Below are positions 5,224 through 7,086 of a DNA stretch of 7,086 nt, one piece after another. Under the pieces are notes generated by a model. The model was not told the DNA's origin. It searched no databases and saw nothing but the letters and a program-made list of their open reading frames with translations. Position 1 is the first letter of the stretch; each line of letters opens with the position of its first letter. The DNA is from Paracoccaceae bacterium. GTDB taxonomy: Bacteria; Pseudomonadota; Alphaproteobacteria; Rhodobacterales; Rhodobacteraceae. The DNA is taken from contig JABSSB010000101.1 of the NCBI GenBank assembly GCA_013214715.1, forward strand, positions 7,538 through 14,623. Direction: 5' to 3'. The position numbers and the translations under genes are program-made.

Positions 5224-5739
5224 ATGACCAAGACCAAAAAGCCCGATTTCCGTCCGAATGACTATATCGTCTATCCCGCGCATGGCGTCGGGCAGATCCT
5301 GTCGATTGAAGAACAGGAAGTTGCCGGGATCACGTTGGAACTGTTCGTCATCTCCTTTGAAAAAGACAAGATGACCCTGCGTGTTCCGACCAACAAAGCC
5401 ACTGAAATCGGCATGCGCTCTCTTAGCTCGCCGGACGTGATTTCGAAGGCGATGACAACGCTCAAGGGCAAAGCCAAGGTCAAGCGGGCCATGTGGTCGC
5501 GCCGGGCACAGGAATATGAACAGAAGATCAACTCCGGTGACCTAATCTCTATCGCCGAAGTAGTGCGCGACCTGCACCGCACTGATGATCAGCGTGAGCA
5601 GAGCTATTCCGAGCGTCAGTTGTATGAAGCGGCGCTGGACCGTCTGACCCGCGAAGTGGCCGCCGTGTCCGGCGGTGACGAAATTGCGGCTGCCAAGAAG
5701 GTCGATGAGGTTCTGACCTCTCGCGCCGCTGCGGCCTGA
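5224..5739 (+). CDS. carD: CarD-family RNA polymerase-binding transcription regulator
   Basis: The 171-residue protein is of normal length for alphaproteobacterial CarD. Residues about 8-65 are the Tudor-like RNA-polymerase-interacting domain (DYIVYPAHGVGQI, then ELFVISFEKDKMTLRVPTNK). This domain binds the beta-subunit lobe and is shared with Mfd. Residues about 70-171 are the helical DNA-binding domain. Trp91 in KRAMWSRRAQEY corresponds to the conserved Trp that wedges into the promoter minor groove next to the -10 element and stabilises the open complex. The ATG at 5224 is preceded by GAGGA (5209-5213) with a 10-nt gap. The frame extends upstream to a TTG at 5158, but that part is Cys-rich and family-unlike and overlaps the leader hairpin. 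In Rhodobacter sphaeroides CarD is known to activate promoters that lack a T at -7, including ribosomal RNA promoters. The gene is probably transcribed alone, from the 5033-5061 promoter to the terminator at 5761-5799. Confidence 0.95.
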   Translation: MTKTKKPDFRPNDYIVYPAHGVGQILSIEEQEVAGITLELFVISFEKDKMTLRVPTNKATEIGMRSLSSPDVISKAMTTLKGKAKVKRAMWSRRAQEYEQKINSGDLISIAEVVRDLHRTDDQREQSYSERQLYEAALDRLTREVAAVSGGDEIAAAKKVDEVLTSRAAAA

Positions 5740-5760
5740 TCTGCTTGCGATCTAAGCGAC

Positions 5761-5799
5761 AGAAAGCCCGGTGATCCATGATCACCGGGCTTTCTTTCT
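5761..5799 (+). terminator. Strong intrinsic terminator after carD
   Basis: AGAAAGCCCGGTGATC (5761-5776) and its exact reverse complement (5780-5795) form a 16-bp perfect stem with a CAT loop. The T-rich run TTTCTTTCT (5791-5799) overlaps and follows the stem end. It lies 22 nt after the carD stop and separates carD from the SDR gene. Confidence 0.95.
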
Positions 5800-5820
5800 G
5801 CGACAGCAAATAGGGTTGGG

Positions 5821-6486
5821 ATGATGACAAAGCGGTGTGCACTGGTTACGGGCGGCAATCGTGGCATCGGCCTTGCCATTGCGCAGGGCCTTGTAGGGCA
5901 GGAGATGGATGTGGTGATCGGTGCACGCGATGCCGACGCTGGCACCACAGCGGCCAAGCAGATTGGCGCGAGATCCATCATATTGGATGTTTCAGACCCT
6001 GACAGTATTGAACGGGCTTGCGACCAGCTGGGCCCGGTGGATGTCTTGGTGAACAATGCCGGCGTGTTGGGCAGCGGGGCTGTTCTGGATGATCCTGCCG
6101 AGTTTTCCATGTCGATAGCCGTCATGGTCGCGGGCCCTTACCTGCTGATGCATCACCTCGTGCCGGGGATGCGGGATCGCGGCTATGGCCGCGTGGTGAA
6201 CCTGTCTTCCGGATGGGGCGCGTTTTCCGACGGTCTGGAAGGTCCGGCCTCTTACGGAGTGACGAAAGCGGCGCTGAACGCGCTGACGGTGGCCGCTGCG
6301 CGGACATTGCCGGATCACGTGAAGGTCAATGCGATGTGTCCCGGCTGGGTGCGCACGCGCATGGGCGGGGCGGGAGCCACTCGGTCCCCCAAGGAGGGCG
6401 CCGATACTGCTATCTGGCTGGCGAGCTTGGGCGCGGATGGGCCGACCGGTGGGTTCTTTCGCGATCGCAAACCGATAGACTGGTGA
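5821..6486 (+). CDS. Short-chain dehydrogenase/reductase, carbonyl-reductase-like
   Basis: This 221-residue SDR has a Rossmann fold and uses NAD(P)H to reduce a carbonyl or oxidise an alcohol. The cofactor motif TGGNRGIG is at 10-17. Arg36 after the second strand (IGARD) favours NADPH. The NNAG motif is at 78-81. The catalytic region has SS at 129-130 and Y145-x-x-x-K149, with a slightly long Ser-Tyr gap typical of carbonyl-reductase-like SDRs. The C-terminal part VNAMCPGWVRTRMGG and the end GGFFRDRKPIDW are also characteristic of that subgroup. The position that normally holds the fourth catalytic residue, Asn, is Met102. Either ATG at 5821 or 5824 could start translation; an AGGG at 5812-5815 is better spaced for the second. 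The gene follows the carD terminator, so it needs its own promoter in the short gap, which I could not identify. Its stop is 4 bp from that of convergent cobS. The substrate is unknown. Confidence 0.92.
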   Translation: MMTKRCALVTGGNRGIGLAIAQGLVGQEMDVVIGARDADAGTTAAKQIGARSIILDVSDPDSIERACDQLGPVDVLVNNAGVLGSGAVLDDPAEFSMSIAVMVAGPYLLMHHLVPGMRDRGYGRVVNLSSGWGAFSDGLEGPASYGVTKAALNALTVAAARTLPDHVKVNAMCPGWVRTRMGGAGATRSPKEGADTAIWLASLGADGPTGGFFRDRKPIDW

Positions 6487-6490
6487 TCCA

Positions 6491-7086
6491 CTACAAAAGC
6501 GTCACAAGCGTCAGCAGCAGGGTGAGTTCCACCATCTGTTGCGTTGCCCCAAGCACATCGCCCGTCTGACCGCCCAGCTTTGCGCGGGCCACAGTGCCGA
6601 CCAGACCCGCTGCGCCGGACCCCAAAACAACTGGCAGCAACACAAACGGTCCAAGAGCGATCAGCGCGACGCCAAGCCCAAGCGCCAAGGCGACCCAGAC
6701 AGGCCAGATGGCCGGGCGACCCACGCTGTGAGATAGTCCGCTGTCACGGGCATGGGGCAGGGCGGCCATCAAAGCGGGCAACCCGGCCCGCGAAAACGCG
6801 CCTGTTGCAATCAGAACCAAAGGGCTGAGAGGCAAGAGCAGGATCAATGCCTGCCAGCGCAGGCCAAGAGACAGGATCAACGCCAGCACGCCATAGGTGC
6901 CGATCTGGCTGTCCTTCATGATCTCAAGCCGTCTGTCCCGCGTCCAACCGCCCCAAACGCCATCTACCATGTCGGCCAGCCCGTCCTCATGCATCGCGCC
7001 TGTCGTGATGATCTGGGCCGCAATGGCCAGCCCGGCGGCCAAAGCCGGAGAGAGCCCAAGCCACAGGGCCAAGGCGGCACAGGCAC
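6491..7086 (-). CDS. cobS: CobS, adenosylcobinamide-GDP ribazoletransferase (5' end missing)
   Basis: This membrane enzyme joins adenosylcobinamide-GDP and alpha-ribazole (or its phosphate) in the last steps of cobalamin synthesis. The visible part has 197 codons and ends at TAG (6493-6491). The frame stays open to the right edge, so about 50-60 N-terminal residues of a usual 250 or so are outside. The family signature is clear: HEDGLADMVDG, then GGWTRDRRLEIMKDSQIGTYG, whose acidic residues are thought to bind Mg2+ and substrate. Around it are several hydrophobic membrane segments, such as LALILSLGLRWQALILLLPL and WVALALGLGVALIALGPFVL, and the C terminus is also hydrophobic (LTLLLTLVTLL). An internal TTG (7072-7070) could look like a start, but the in-frame sequence upstream still reads as CobS. 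Its stop lies 4 bp from that of the SDR gene. Nothing upstream is visible, so regulation (for example by a cobalamin riboswitch) cannot be judged. Confidence 0.95.
   Translation of the reverse strand, partial: ACAALALWLGLSPALAAGLAIAAQIITTGAMHEDGLADMVDGVWGGWTRDRRLEIMKDSQIGTYGVLALILSLGLRWQALILLLPLSPLVLIATGAFSRAGLPALMAALPHARDSGLSHSVGRPAIWPVWVALALGLGVALIALGPFVLLPVVLGSGAAGLVGTVARAKLGGQTGDVLGATQQMVELTLLLTLVTLL

Noticed and set aside
5756..5806. Direct repeat GCGACAG (5756-5762 and 5800-5806) flanking the carD terminator, considered as a target-site duplication.
   Set aside because: The enclosed sequence is just the terminator palindrome, with no mobile-element features; a 7-bp repeat here is likely chance.

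Overview
The window looks like core chromosome of a marine-type alphaproteobacterium, most likely Rhodobacterales (Roseobacter/Rhodobacteraceae group). The grounds are GC-rich coding sequence with strong third-position GC bias, an order of SUV3-like helicase, S4-domain protein, 7Fe ferredoxin (fdxA) and CarD-type regulator that I recall as typical of the group, and the style of the individual proteins. I see no insertion sequence, tRNA, CRISPR array, integrase or compositional break, so nothing points to an accessory island.

Layout. On the minus strand at the left edge are an SCP2-type sterol-carrier domain protein (167-457) and, overlapping its stop codon by GTGA, the first 56 codons of an alpha/beta hydrolase (1-170) that runs out of the window. 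Across a 73-bp divergent spacer, the plus strand carries an exported TPR protein (531-1097) and a 995-residue SUV3-like RNA helicase (1152-4139). The helicase stop overlaps the GTG start of an S4/Hsp15-like RNA-binding protein (4136-4525). After that come fdxA (4584-4922) and a 301-bp gene-free region. That region holds a hairpin, a candidate extended -10 promoter, a second hairpin and two tiny open frames. carD follows (5224-5739) and ends at a very strong intrinsic terminator (5761-5799). A separate SDR oxidoreductase gene (5821-6486) converges, 4 bp apart, on cobS (6491-7086, minus, 5' end cut off), a late cobalamin-synthesis enzyme.

How the genes fit together. The helicase and the S4 protein look translationally coupled and are both RNA-binding, which suggests a shared role in RNA or ribosome metabolism. 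fdxA could be read through from them. carD appears to have its own promoter and a leader of roughly 155 nt. The SDR and cobS genes belong to other transcription units.

I did not find a clear undescribed system. The most worthwhile leads are the long disordered acidic-then-RGG tail of the helicase with its conserved-looking C-terminal tip, the structured carD leader with clustered GANTC sites and a possible autoregulated promoter, and the missing catalytic-tetrad Asn in the SDR.
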